Below are positions 45,349 through 53,721 of a stretch of DNA of 64,000 nucleotides, in pieces. The stretch lies in the NCBI GenBank assembly GCA_052400665.1, contig JBQTGK010000001.1, one strand, 5' to 3'. The translations under genes were made by a program, and so were the position numbers. Origin of the DNA: JBQTGK01 sp052400665. Its GTDB lineage: Bacteria; Bacteroidota; Bacteroidia; Bacteroidales; Marinifilaceae. Numbering within the stretch: the first letter of the stretch is position 1; the number at the start of each line of letters is the position of its first letter. A model generated the notes under the pieces. It did no database searches. It saw only the letters and a program-made list of their open reading frames with translations, and was not told the origin of the DNA.

Positions 45349-47211
45349 ATGGCAGATAATAAACTTTTTAGTGACTTTGCTCCTCAATCTACACAAGAGT
45401 GGATTGACAAAATCACTAAAGACCTTAAAGGTGCTGACTTTGATAGAAAGTTAGTTTGGAGAACTAATGAAGGATTCAATGTGCAACCTTTCTACAGACT
45501 GGAGAACATGGATGACAAAGCCTTCATGAATACCTATCCAGGAGACTACCCTTATGTTCGTGGTAACAAAAAAGACAACAACAACTGGTTGGTTCGTCAG
45601 GATATTATTGTAAAAGATGTAAAAGAAGCTAATGCAACTGCTCTTGACATCATGAACAAAGGTGTCGATTCAATCGGATTCGTTTTAAACTGGAAAGACC
45701 TAAGCAAAGAAGAACTATCTACTTTGTTAGACGGTATTTTCTTGGATTGCGTAGAAATCAACTTCGAGAAATCTCACGGTTCTATCGAATTAATCAAAAA
45801 TTTAGAAGCAATTGCAACTGAAAAAGGAATTGCTTTGGATAAATTAAATGGTGGTGTTTCTATCGATATCAACTCTGGTTTTAGCACTGTCGGTAATTTT
45901 TGTTCATCAGAAGAAGATTCTTTTAAATTTGTAAAAGAAGCTCTTGTAGCATCAAAAGCACTTCCTAACTTCAAAGTTATTGCTGTTGGTGGTAACTTAT
46001 ATAACAACTCTGGATCTTCAATTGTAGAAGAATTAGGTTTCTCTTTAGCTTCAGGTGCTGAATACCTAAGCAGAATGATTAACGCTGGACTTTCTGTGGA
46101 TGAAGTAGCTCCAAAAATACGTTTCAACTTTGCTACAAGCTCTAAGTATTTCATGGAAATTGCTAAGCTAAGAGCAGGTCGTATGTTATGGGCACAAATC
46201 GTTAAAGCTTTTGGTGCTTCTAACGAAGAGGTTTGCAAAATGTTCGTACACGGTGAAACTTCAGAGTGGAACAAGACTGTATATGATCCTTATGTGAATA
46301 TGTTGCGTACTCAAACTGAAGCTATGTCTGCTGTATTAGGTGGTCTGGATTCATTTACAGTTAAGCCTTTCGATTCTGTATATGCTGAATCTTCAGTATT
46401 CTCAGAAAGAATCGCTCGTAACCAACAACTATTATTAAAAGAAGAGTCACACTTCGGTCAAATTGCTGACCCTGCTGCTGGTTCATACTATATTGAGTCT
46501 TTAACTGAGTCAATCGCCGACGAAGCCTGGAAATTATTCTTAGCTGTTGAAGAAAAAGGTGGATACCTTGCAGCTTTTAAAGCTGGTTTCGTTCAAGAAA
46601 CAATTAAAGCTACAGCTCAAAAAAGAGATTTAGCAATTGCTACTCGTAAAGAAAATTTCTTAGGAACTAACCAATTCCCTAACTTCGGTGAGGTATTGGA
46701 AACTCTTTCAGAAGAAGTTCTTTCTCCAGAAGATAAAACAGCCGATAATGCTGTTTGCAAAACATTGAAACCATACCGTGGTGCTCAGGCTTTCGAAGCT
46801 CTTCGTAACAAAACTGATATTTACGCTAAGAAAAATGGTCGTCCTAAGGTGATGATGTTCCCAATCGGTAATTTGAACATGCGTAAAGCTCGTGCTCAGT
46901 TTGCTTGTAACTTCTTTGCTTGTGCCGGATTCGACGTAGAAGACCACAATGGTTTTACTTCAGTTGAAGAAGGTGTAAAATTCGTAACCGAGAAAAATGC
47001 TAAGATTGTTGTGATTTGTTCATCGGATGATGAATATGCAACTATTGCTCCGGAGCTTTTCGAAGCGCTTAAAGGAAGTGCAACTCTTGTTGTAGCGGGT
47101 GCTCCTGCATGTGCTGACGAGTTAAAAGCTAAAGGTATCGAGAACTTTATTAACGTGAAATCTAACGTTCTTGAAACTTTAAAAGCATATCAAGCAGACT
47201 TAGGAATTTAA
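45349..47211 (+). CDS. mutA: Methylmalonyl-CoA mutase small subunit
   Basis: This is the non-catalytic partner of the heterodimeric methylmalonyl-CoA mutase, which interconverts succinyl-CoA and methylmalonyl-CoA in propionate metabolism. It has the TIM-barrel domain of the family (about 30-420) and a C-terminal flavodoxin-like domain (about 490-615) in which the cobalamin-binding DxHxxG is replaced by IGNLNMRKA, as in other MutA subunits. At 620 residues it is of normal size. Codons are strongly biased to GCT, GGT and CGT compared with neighbours, a sign of high expression. mutB follows after 56 bp. Confidence 0.95.
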   Translation: MADNKLFSDFAPQSTQEWIDKITKDLKGADFDRKLVWRTNEGFNVQPFYRLENMDDKAFMNTYPGDYPYVRGNKKDNNNWLVRQDIIVKDVKEANATALDIMNKGVDSIGFVLNWKDLSKEELSTLLDGIFLDCVEINFEKSHGSIELIKNLEAIATEKGIALDKLNGGVSIDINSGFSTVGNFCSSEEDSFKFVKEALVASKALPNFKVIAVGGNLYNNSGSSIVEELGFSLASGAEYLSRMINAGLSVDEVAPKIRFNFATSSKYFMEIAKLRAGRMLWAQIVKAFGASNEEVCKMFVHGETSEWNKTVYDPYVNMLRTQTEAMSAVLGGLDSFTVKPFDSVYAESSVFSERIARNQQLLLKEESHFGQIADPAAGSYYIESLTESIADEAWKLFLAVEEKGGYLAAFKAGFVQETIKATAQKRDLAIATRKENFLGTNQFPNFGEVLETLSEEVLSPEDKTADNAVCKTLKPYRGAQAFEALRNKTDIYAKKNGRPKVMMFPIGNLNMRKARAQFACNFFACAGFDVEDHNGFTSVEEGVKFVTEKNAKIVVICSSDDEYATIAPELFEALKGSATLVVAGAPACADELKAKGIENFINVKSNVLETLKAYQADLGI

Positions 47212-47267
47212 TTAGTGAATTATAATTGAAAAATTATTGAAACACTAATTGCAAAAAAGAAAAAGAA

Positions 47268-49424
47268 ATGAAGCCAAATTTTAAAGATATAAATATCAAG
47301 TCATCTCAAAGAGCTGCAACAACATCTCAGGAATGGGAGAAAGAAAACGGCATTGAAAAATCTTGGATGACACCAGAACAAATTCCTGTTAAAACAGCTT
47401 TTAACAAGGAAGATTTAGAAGGCATGGAGCACCTTAACTATATTTCAGGTTTACCTCCATTCCTACGTGGACCTTATTCAGCTATGTATCCTTTGCGTCC
47501 TTGGACAATTCGTCAGTACGCAGGTTTCTCAACTGCTGAAGAATCAAATGCATTTTACCGTCGTAACCTTGCTGCTGGTCAGAAAGGTCTTTCTGTAGCA
47601 TTTGACCTTGCTACACACCGTGGATATGATTCAGATCATCCTCGTGTAATTGGTGATGTAGGTAAAGCTGGAGTTGCTATCGACTCTATCTTGGATATGG
47701 AGATCCTTTTCGATCAAATTCCATTGAACAAGATGTCTGTTTCTATGACTATGAATGGTGCTGTACTTCCAGTATTGGCTTTCTACATTGTTGCTGGTTT
47801 GGAACAAGGTGCTAAATTGGAAGAACTTTCAGGTACTATTCAAAATGATATCTTGAAAGAATTCATGGTACGTAATACTTACATTTACCCACCAGAATTC
47901 TCAATGAAAATTATTGCTGACATCTTCGAGTTTACTTCTCAAAAGATGCCTAAGTTTAACTCTATTTCTATCTCTGGTTACCACATGCAAGAAGCAGGTG
48001 CTACAGCAGATATCGAGTTAGCTTACACACTTGCTGATGGTCTTGAGTACTTGAAGAAAGGTGTTGCTGCCGGAATGGACGTTGATGCTTTTGCTCCTCG
48101 TTTGTCTTTCTTCTGGGCTATTGGAATGAATCACTTCATGGAAATTGCTAAGATGCGTGCTGGTCGTTTACTATGGTCTAAGATTGTTAAACAATTCAAT
48201 CCTAAGAATCCTAAGTCAATGGCATTGCGTACTCACTCGCAAACTTCAGGTTGGTCGTTAACCGAGCAAGATCCTTTCAACAATGTTGGTCGTACTTGTA
48301 TCGAAGCAATGGCTGCTGCATTAGGTCACACTCAGTCTCTTCACACCAACGCATTGGATGAAGCGATTGCATTACCAACTGACTTCTCTGCACGTATTGC
48401 TCGTAATACTCAGATCTATATTCAAGATGAAACTACAATCTGTAAGGCTGTAGATCCATGGGCTGGTTCATACTACGTTGAGTCATTAACTCAAGAATTA
48501 GTAGACAAAGCATGGGCTCATATCGAAGAAGTTGAGAAATTAGGTGGTATGGCGAAAGCAATCGAGTCTGGTATTCCAAAACTACGTATCGAAGAAGCTG
48601 CTGCTCGTACTCAAGCTAAGATTGATGCGAACACTCAAACAATTGTAGGTACTAACAAATATCGTTTGGAGAAAGAAGATCCATTGGATATCTTGGAAGT
48701 AGACAATACTGCTGTACGTACTGCTCAAATCGAAAGATTGAACAAACTACGTGCTAATCGTGACGAAAAAGCTGTTCAAGCTGCTCTTGAAGCCATCACT
48801 GCTTGTGCAAACGGAGGTGAAGGTAACTTATTGGATCTTGCCGTTAAAGCTGCACAACTTCGTGCTTCTCTAGGTGAGATTTCAGATGCATGTGAAAAAG
48901 TTTGTGGTAGATATAAAGCCGTTATTAGAACCGTGTCAGGAGTATATTCATCAGAATCAGCACAAGATGCTGACTTCGCAAGTGCAAAAGAAAAAGCAGA
49001 CAAATTTGCTGAAATGACAGGACGTCGTCCTCGTATTATGGTAGCAAAAATGGGACAAGATGGTCATGACCGTGGTGGTAAAGTAGTTGCTACTGGTTTT
49101 GCTGATATAGGATTTGACGTAGATATGGGACCATTGTTCCAAACTCCGGAAGAATCTGCTAAGCAAGCTGTAGAAAATGATGTACACATCGTAGGTGTTT
49201 CGTCATTGGCTGCTGGTCACAAGACATTAGTTCCTGCAATTATCGAGGAATTAAAGAAATTAGGTCGTGAAGATATCATGGTTACTGCAGGTGGTGTTAT
49301 TCCAGCTCAGGATTACGATTTCCTTTATGAGGCTGGTGTAGTTGGTGTATTTGGTCCTGGTACCAAAGTATCAAAATGTGCTATGCAAATGCTTGACATT
49401 CTAATTGAGCAATACAAAGACTAG
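47268..49424 (+). CDS. mutB: Methylmalonyl-CoA mutase large (catalytic) subunit
   Basis: This is the adenosylcobalamin-dependent catalytic subunit, 718 residues. The TIM barrel (about 45-560) has the substrate-binding YPLRPWTIRQYAGF segment, and the C-terminal B12-binding domain has the base-off motif DGHDRG with His600 as the cobalt ligand. In Bacteroidota this enzyme lies on the succinate-to-propionate route; the epimerase and decarboxylase are not in this window. Codon bias is as strong as in mutA, and a good terminator follows. Confidence 0.97.
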   Translation: MKPNFKDINIKSSQRAATTSQEWEKENGIEKSWMTPEQIPVKTAFNKEDLEGMEHLNYISGLPPFLRGPYSAMYPLRPWTIRQYAGFSTAEESNAFYRRNLAAGQKGLSVAFDLATHRGYDSDHPRVIGDVGKAGVAIDSILDMEILFDQIPLNKMSVSMTMNGAVLPVLAFYIVAGLEQGAKLEELSGTIQNDILKEFMVRNTYIYPPEFSMKIIADIFEFTSQKMPKFNSISISGYHMQEAGATADIELAYTLADGLEYLKKGVAAGMDVDAFAPRLSFFWAIGMNHFMEIAKMRAGRLLWSKIVKQFNPKNPKSMALRTHSQTSGWSLTEQDPFNNVGRTCIEAMAAALGHTQSLHTNALDEAIALPTDFSARIARNTQIYIQDETTICKAVDPWAGSYYVESLTQELVDKAWAHIEEVEKLGGMAKAIESGIPKLRIEEAAARTQAKIDANTQTIVGTNKYRLEKEDPLDILEVDNTAVRTAQIERLNKLRANRDEKAVQAALEAITACANGGEGNLLDLAVKAAQLRASLGEISDACEKVCGRYKAVIRTVSGVYSSESAQDADFASAKEKADKFAEMTGRRPRIMVAKMGQDGHDRGGKVVATGFADIGFDVDMGPLFQTPEESAKQAVENDVHIVGVSSLAAGHKTLVPAIIEELKKLGREDIMVTAGGVIPAQDYDFLYEAGVVGVFGPGTKVSKCAMQMLDILIEQYKD

Positions 49425-49447
49425 TTCTTTTATTGATACTATATTTG

Positions 49448-49477
49448 AAGACAGGAACAATGTTCCTGTCTTTTTTT
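49448..49477 (+). terminator. Rho-independent terminator of mutA-mutB
   Basis: AAGACAGGAAC and GTTCCTGTCTT pair around a three-base loop and are followed by a run of Ts (49471-49477). It is 24 bp past the mutB stop. Confidence 0.88.
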
Positions 49478-49511
49478 GTGCTATATTTCTACTTTAATAA
49501 AATATTAGCAG

Positions 49512-50015
49512 ATGAAAAAAACCACCCTATTACTCATACTTTTCGCAATTACTTTTACCCTTAAAGCCCAAAATAAAACGATAGAAGATAACCGATTAAA
49601 AAAACAGATACTATACGGAAAAATTACTTTAGAGGCATTCCAGAAAGATATTTGTAAAAATTGGTATAATCCCGAATACAATAACTACTCTCCAAGAGTG
49701 AAAATCCTTAGTAAATTACAGAACGAATCATTCAATAATATTAATATTACTGTAATTTTTGGATCCTGGTGTCATGATTCTCATCGTGAAGTACCTCGTT
49801 TTATAAAAATACTAAAAGAACTAAAATTTCCATTTTCACAACTCACTTTAAATGCATTAGATACCTATAAACACTCTCCAGATTTTGATACAAAAGCTAA
49901 CAATATCAATAAAGTTCCCACTATAATTGTTTATTGCAATGGAAATGAAATTGGAAGAATTATCGAAACACCCAGAATAAGTCTGGAAAAAGATCTTTTA
50001 AAAATCTTAAACTAA
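49512..50015 (+). CDS. Exported thioredoxin-like protein with CxxS motif
   Basis: A signal peptide (about 1-19, ending LKAQ) exports the protein. The remainder resembles a thioredoxin fold: VIFGSWCHDSHREVPRFIK places a WCHDS motif where thioredoxin has WCGPC, so the second cysteine is Ser. A cis-proline segment NKVPTIIVYCNGNEIGRI follows. Such CxxS proteins act as isomerases or bind substrates rather than cycling a disulfide. The N-terminal 60 residues after the signal are not part of the fold and I do not recognise them. Confidence 0.75.
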   Translation: MKKTTLLLILFAITFTLKAQNKTIEDNRLKKQILYGKITLEAFQKDICKNWYNPEYNNYSPRVKILSKLQNESFNNINITVIFGSWCHDSHREVPRFIKILKELKFPFSQLTLNALDTYKHSPDFDTKANNINKVPTIIVYCNGNEIGRIIETPRISLEKDLLKILN

Positions 50016-50054
50016 AATTACTACCTTTAAGCTATCAGAACAACAATACAAACT

Positions 50055-50525
50055 ATGGAACAAGTTCGCACAAATACCGGTCAAACATTTGGAATTATTG
50101 GATTAGTATTAGGTATAATATCCTTATTTATTGGATTTATACCCTGCATAGGCTTTGTAGCTATTGTACCTGGTATTATTGCAATATTACTAAGTGCAAT
50201 AGGTTTAAGTCAGGCGAATAAAGACAATGGAGCACGCGGATTAAATATTGCAGCACTTATCGTTTCGATTATTGGAGTTTTAGTAGCCTCAATCTGGTTA
50301 TTCTTTTTTGTAGGAGTTGCAAGTCTTAACGAAGACGAAATAGAAGGATTTGTGGAAGAAGTGCTCGAAGAGGTTATAGAAGAATCTGTTTACAATCCCG
50401 ACCTGCAAGATGCCTTAAATGAATTGGAAGAACAATTGAATGATCTTCCTGTTGATTCCATAGCCAACGATATTGACAGTATTGATATGAAAATAAAGAT
50501 CGAAGTTGAAACTCAGGTCGAATAA
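50055..50525 (+). CDS. DUF4190-like membrane protein
   Basis: Two hydrophobic helices lie at about 12-50 and 68-95, with Gly-rich sequence (GIIGLVLGIISLFIGF, then ARGLNIAALIVSIIGVL), typical of the DUF4190 family. A strongly acidic C-terminal tail of about 55 residues (EDEIEGFVEEVLEEVIEE onward) follows. The function is not known. It starts 39 bp after the thioredoxin-like gene and overlaps the next gene by 20 bp. Confidence 0.75.
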   Translation: MEQVRTNTGQTFGIIGLVLGIISLFIGFIPCIGFVAIVPGIIAILLSAIGLSQANKDNGARGLNIAALIVSIIGVLVASIWLFFFVGVASLNEDEIEGFVEEVLEEVIEESVYNPDLQDALNELEEQLNDLPVDSIANDIDSIDMKIKIEVETQVE

Positions 50526-50949
50526 TCCGAATATATCATATAATTATAGAATCATAAATCTCACTCTAGCTGGTGTTTTATGTGCTATATTTCTATATTC
50601 TGCATTATTCTCTCCTATTAAAGTAAATCATCCAATTCCATCTGTATTTACTCAACTTACCGGAGCGCAAAGCCCTTCAAGCGGACTTTCGCGCAGTTTT
50701 TCGTCTTTAATTCGATGCAATTTTGAATTGGCCAATCGCTTTAATCCAATAGGATTACAGATATTTCTATTTTTTCTTATTCAACTGATTTTTAGGACTC
50801 TATCATTTTTGCTGATAAAAAATCATTTTTCATTGATTAAACTCTATATTTTTTTAGATATTATAATCTCTATCATAGCATTTTTACTGGCTTTCAAACC
50901 TTTAATTCTATTCACACTTAAACTTTTCAGAAATTTTATCGTAAATTGA
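50506..50949 (+). CDS. DUF2752-like membrane protein without the usual cysteines
   Basis: The 147-residue protein has three hydrophobic segments and the segment GAQSPSSGLSRSFSSLIRCNF, which aligns with the DUF2752 pattern CPxCGxTRA but with both cysteines changed to Ser. No in-frame ATG exists, so TTG at 50506 is taken as start, overlapping the end of the upstream gene; the first 15 residues may be non-native. Function is unknown. It is probably co-transcribed with the DUF4190-like gene. Confidence 0.65.
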   Translation: MKLRSNNPNISYNYRIINLTLAGVLCAIFLYSALFSPIKVNHPIPSVFTQLTGAQSPSSGLSRSFSSLIRCNFELANRFNPIGLQIFLFFLIQLIFRTLSFLLIKNHFSLIKLYIFLDIIISIIAFLLAFKPLILFTLKLFRNFIVN

Positions 50950-50985
50950 TTAAGGATTAATATTTGTTAAACAAAAACTTACGAT

Positions 50986-51312
50986 ATGCTTTCATTTTTT
51001 GTGATTTTTTGCTTTCTACTATTTTCCAGTCTCATTATTACTCATCTTTATAACGAGAATAATCTGGCAAAAAGAATAAATAAGTCTGGAATATTAGTAC
51101 AACGACTACTAGATCAAAACGGGATTGAACATATTGATTTAAAGAAAAAATTTATGAAATCATCCCTATCCACTCAAATCAGGTTGATGGAATATTATCT
51201 CACCTACCTGAATGCCGATTACAAAGATTTTGGTACTCAAAAATCTGTTTTTCAACGTATCTCTAAAATCGAATCTGTTTTGGCAGAATACAACAACACG
51301 GTAAGTGCTTAA
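50986..51312 (+). CDS. Small membrane-anchored protein of unknown function
   Basis: I do not recognise a family. One N-terminal hydrophobic helix (about 2-20) could be a signal anchor. The remaining 85 residues are mixed alpha-helical with KRINKSGILVQRLLDQNGIEH and an NADYKDFG segment. It follows the DUF2752-like gene by 36 bp, and its last four bases overlap the convergent MBL-fold gene. Confidence 0.6.
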   Translation: MLSFFVIFCFLLFSSLIITHLYNENNLAKRINKSGILVQRLLDQNGIEHIDLKKKFMKSSLSTQIRLMEYYLTYLNADYKDFGTQKSVFQRISKIESVLAEYNNTVSA

Positions 51313-52157
51313 AATTTACTTATTTCTGTTAAAGCAAAACGCTCTTTAACCTTAACACCTCTCTCTGATTGAATTAAATTACAGCACTCTGTTGTAATAT
51401 CATGCTGAAAAAATAAAATATAATTTTCACGGACAGCTTCCTTTAAGAAGTTGTCTTTTTCTTGTAAAGAAGCTGTTGGATTAAGATCGTAACTTGCCAG
51501 CCACTTTACCGGAACATTTGCTGCCGTAGGTATAAAATCGCCTGCAAAACAAATTTTCTGCCCCTTACTATTTATTATCGGAATCATTAATCCGGGTGTA
51601 TGTCCATTAAAAAACCGCACTTCAAAATTTGGAAACAACTCCCCTTCTTCTTCAACAAAATTAAGTTTACCCGATTCTTTAACGGGCATAATATTTTCAT
51701 CAAAAAAAGCATCGGCTTCCCTAATATTAGGATTCAAATAGTTCTCCCATTGTTGTTTTCCAACCCAATGCTGCGCATTCTTAAACACCAATTCATAGCC
51801 CGAATGGTCTTTATTCCACTTAACCGCACCACCACAATGGTCAAAATGCAAATGTGTAAAAACAACATCTGTAATCTCATCTGCTGCAACACCTACTCGC
51901 TCGAGAGAAGCGAGCAAATTATCATCACCATTTAAATGCTGATGTTTAAAAAACTCTTCACTTTGCTTATCTCCGGTACCATTATCTATTAAAATCTTTC
52001 TATCACCATCCACAACAAGCATACTTCTTATGGCACAATTACAATAATTATCTTCGTTACACGGATATTTTTTACTCCACATTACCTTTGGAACAACACT
52101 AAACATTGCACCACCATCACACATAAAATTTCCCGTTTCAATATTGTATATTTCCAT
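51309..52157 (-). CDS. MBL-fold metallo-hydrolase
   Basis: This is a metallo-beta-lactamase-fold hydrolase of 282 residues. The zinc motif HLHFDHCGG is near 101-109, followed by a metal-binding His in NGHTPGLM and an Asp in FAGDFIP, with a final His in FFQHD. It has no signal peptide. Relatives include lactonases and thioesterases, so the substrate cannot be named. It is divergent from mpl. Confidence 0.85.
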   Translation of the reverse strand: MEIYNIETGNFMCDGGAMFSVVPKVMWSKKYPCNEDNYCNCAIRSMLVVDGDRKILIDNGTGDKQSEEFFKHQHLNGDDNLLASLERVGVAADEITDVVFTHLHFDHCGGAVKWNKDHSGYELVFKNAQHWVGKQQWENYLNPNIREADAFFDENIMPVKESGKLNFVEEEGELFPNFEVRFFNGHTPGLMIPIINSKGQKICFAGDFIPTAANVPVKWLASYDLNPTASLQEKDNFLKEAVRENYILFFQHDITTECCNLIQSERGVKVKERFALTEISKF

Positions 52158-52264
52158 GATATTCTATTTAATTCTAGTATCTTTAATTTTTAATAAACTC
52201 AACAGAAATTAGAGTTTATCTTTTCTATAAGAACATCAAAAATACAAATTATAAACGATTATCA

Positions 52265-53629
52265 ATGAAAGTTCATTTTATTGCAGTTGGTGGTAGCGCC
52301 ATGCACAACTTAGCCATAGCACTTCACAAAAAAGGATACACAATTACAGGGTCAGATGATGAAATTTTTGATCCCTCAAAATCCAGATTAGAGAAATATG
52401 GTATTTTACCACAAAATTGGGGTTGGTATCCTGAAAAGTTAACTACCGACATCGATGCCATAATTCTTGGAATGCATGCAAGAATAGATAATCCTGAATT
52501 ATTAAAAGCACAGGAATTAGGTTTAAAAATATACTCTTATCCCGAATACATTTACGAACAAACCAAAGATAAAATAAGAATTGTTATCGGCGGAAGCCAT
52601 GGAAAAACCACGACAACATCCATGGTAATGCATGTTTTTAAGGAAAATCACATTGATTTTGACTACATGGTTGGAGCTCAAATTGAAGGCTTCGAAACCA
52701 TGGTTAAATTAAGCAAAGATGCTAAAATTGCAATTTTTGAGGGAGACGAATACTTATCATCACCCATCGATCGTCGTCCAAAATTTCATTTATATCATCC
52801 TAACATTGCACTTTTAACAGGAATAGCATGGGACCATATTAATGTATTTCCCACGTTCGAAAACTATGTTGAACAATTTGAAATTTTTACGAAACTAATT
52901 CAAGCAAGTGGTAGTTTAATTTATTTCGATGGTGATGAACATATCAATAAAATAGTTAACAATAAGAGAGACAATATTGACTACATTCCTTATAACACAC
53001 CAAAGTATAAACTCATAAATAACAAAACCGTTCTTACTACTAATTTTGGCGATATCGAATTGGAGATTTTTGGAGAGCACAACCTTCAAAATTTAATGGG
53101 TGCCTATTATATCTGCAAAAAAGCAGGACTAAGTGATAAAGATTTTTACACTACCATTCAAACTTTTTCGGGTGCTGCCAAACGATTACAAAAACTATCT
53201 GAGAGTGAATCGTGTACCGTTTTTCAAGACTTTGCTCATTCTCCCTCTAAACTAAAAGCAACTACCGAAGCTGTTAAAAAACAATTTGCCAACAGAAAAC
53301 TAATTGCTTGCATGGAACTGCACACATTTAGCAGTCTTAAAAAAGAATTTTTGCCTCAGTATAAAAACACAATGAAACTGGCCGATGAAGCTATAGTGTA
53401 TTTTAACCCTAAAACCATAGAACACAAGAAACTTGAACCAATTACAAAAGAACAGGTTGCTGAATCTTTTGGGGGAAATAACATTAAGGTTTTCACCGAT
53501 TCAAATGAGGTAATTTCAACACTTTTATCGAATAATTTTAAGAATACAAATGTACTTTTAATGAGTTCTGGAAATTTTTCAGGCGTTAACCTTTGTCAGT
53601 TGGCTGATAACATTATAGCTAAGTCCTAA
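52265..53629 (+). CDS. mpl: UDP-N-acetylmuramate:L-alanyl-gamma-D-glutamyl-meso-diaminopimelate ligase
   Basis: Mpl is a peptidoglycan-recycling Mur ligase that attaches recycled tripeptide to UDP-MurNAc. The N-terminal HFIAVGGSAMHNLA, the ATP-binding GGSHGKTTTT (about 109-118) and FEGDEYLSSPIDRRPKF are present, with the C-terminal TFSGAAKRLQKL and QDFAHSPSKLKAT. The 454-residue length is normal. The start is confirmed by the N-terminal fold beginning at residue 1. Confidence 0.92.
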   Translation: MKVHFIAVGGSAMHNLAIALHKKGYTITGSDDEIFDPSKSRLEKYGILPQNWGWYPEKLTTDIDAIILGMHARIDNPELLKAQELGLKIYSYPEYIYEQTKDKIRIVIGGSHGKTTTTSMVMHVFKENHIDFDYMVGAQIEGFETMVKLSKDAKIAIFEGDEYLSSPIDRRPKFHLYHPNIALLTGIAWDHINVFPTFENYVEQFEIFTKLIQASGSLIYFDGDEHINKIVNNKRDNIDYIPYNTPKYKLINNKTVLTTNFGDIELEIFGEHNLQNLMGAYYICKKAGLSDKDFYTTIQTFSGAAKRLQKLSESESCTVFQDFAHSPSKLKATTEAVKKQFANRKLIACMELHTFSSLKKEFLPQYKNTMKLADEAIVYFNPKTIEHKKLEPITKEQVAESFGGNNIKVFTDSNEVISTLLSNNFKNTNVLLMSSGNFSGVNLCQLADNIIAKS

Positions 53630-53721
53630 TCTTACAAATATTAAGTTTTAGAGCTAATGTTTTGACCGGTAGTAAAATAATACTATTTTTAATCATCACC
53701 TGACCCAATAATGTAATAGCT

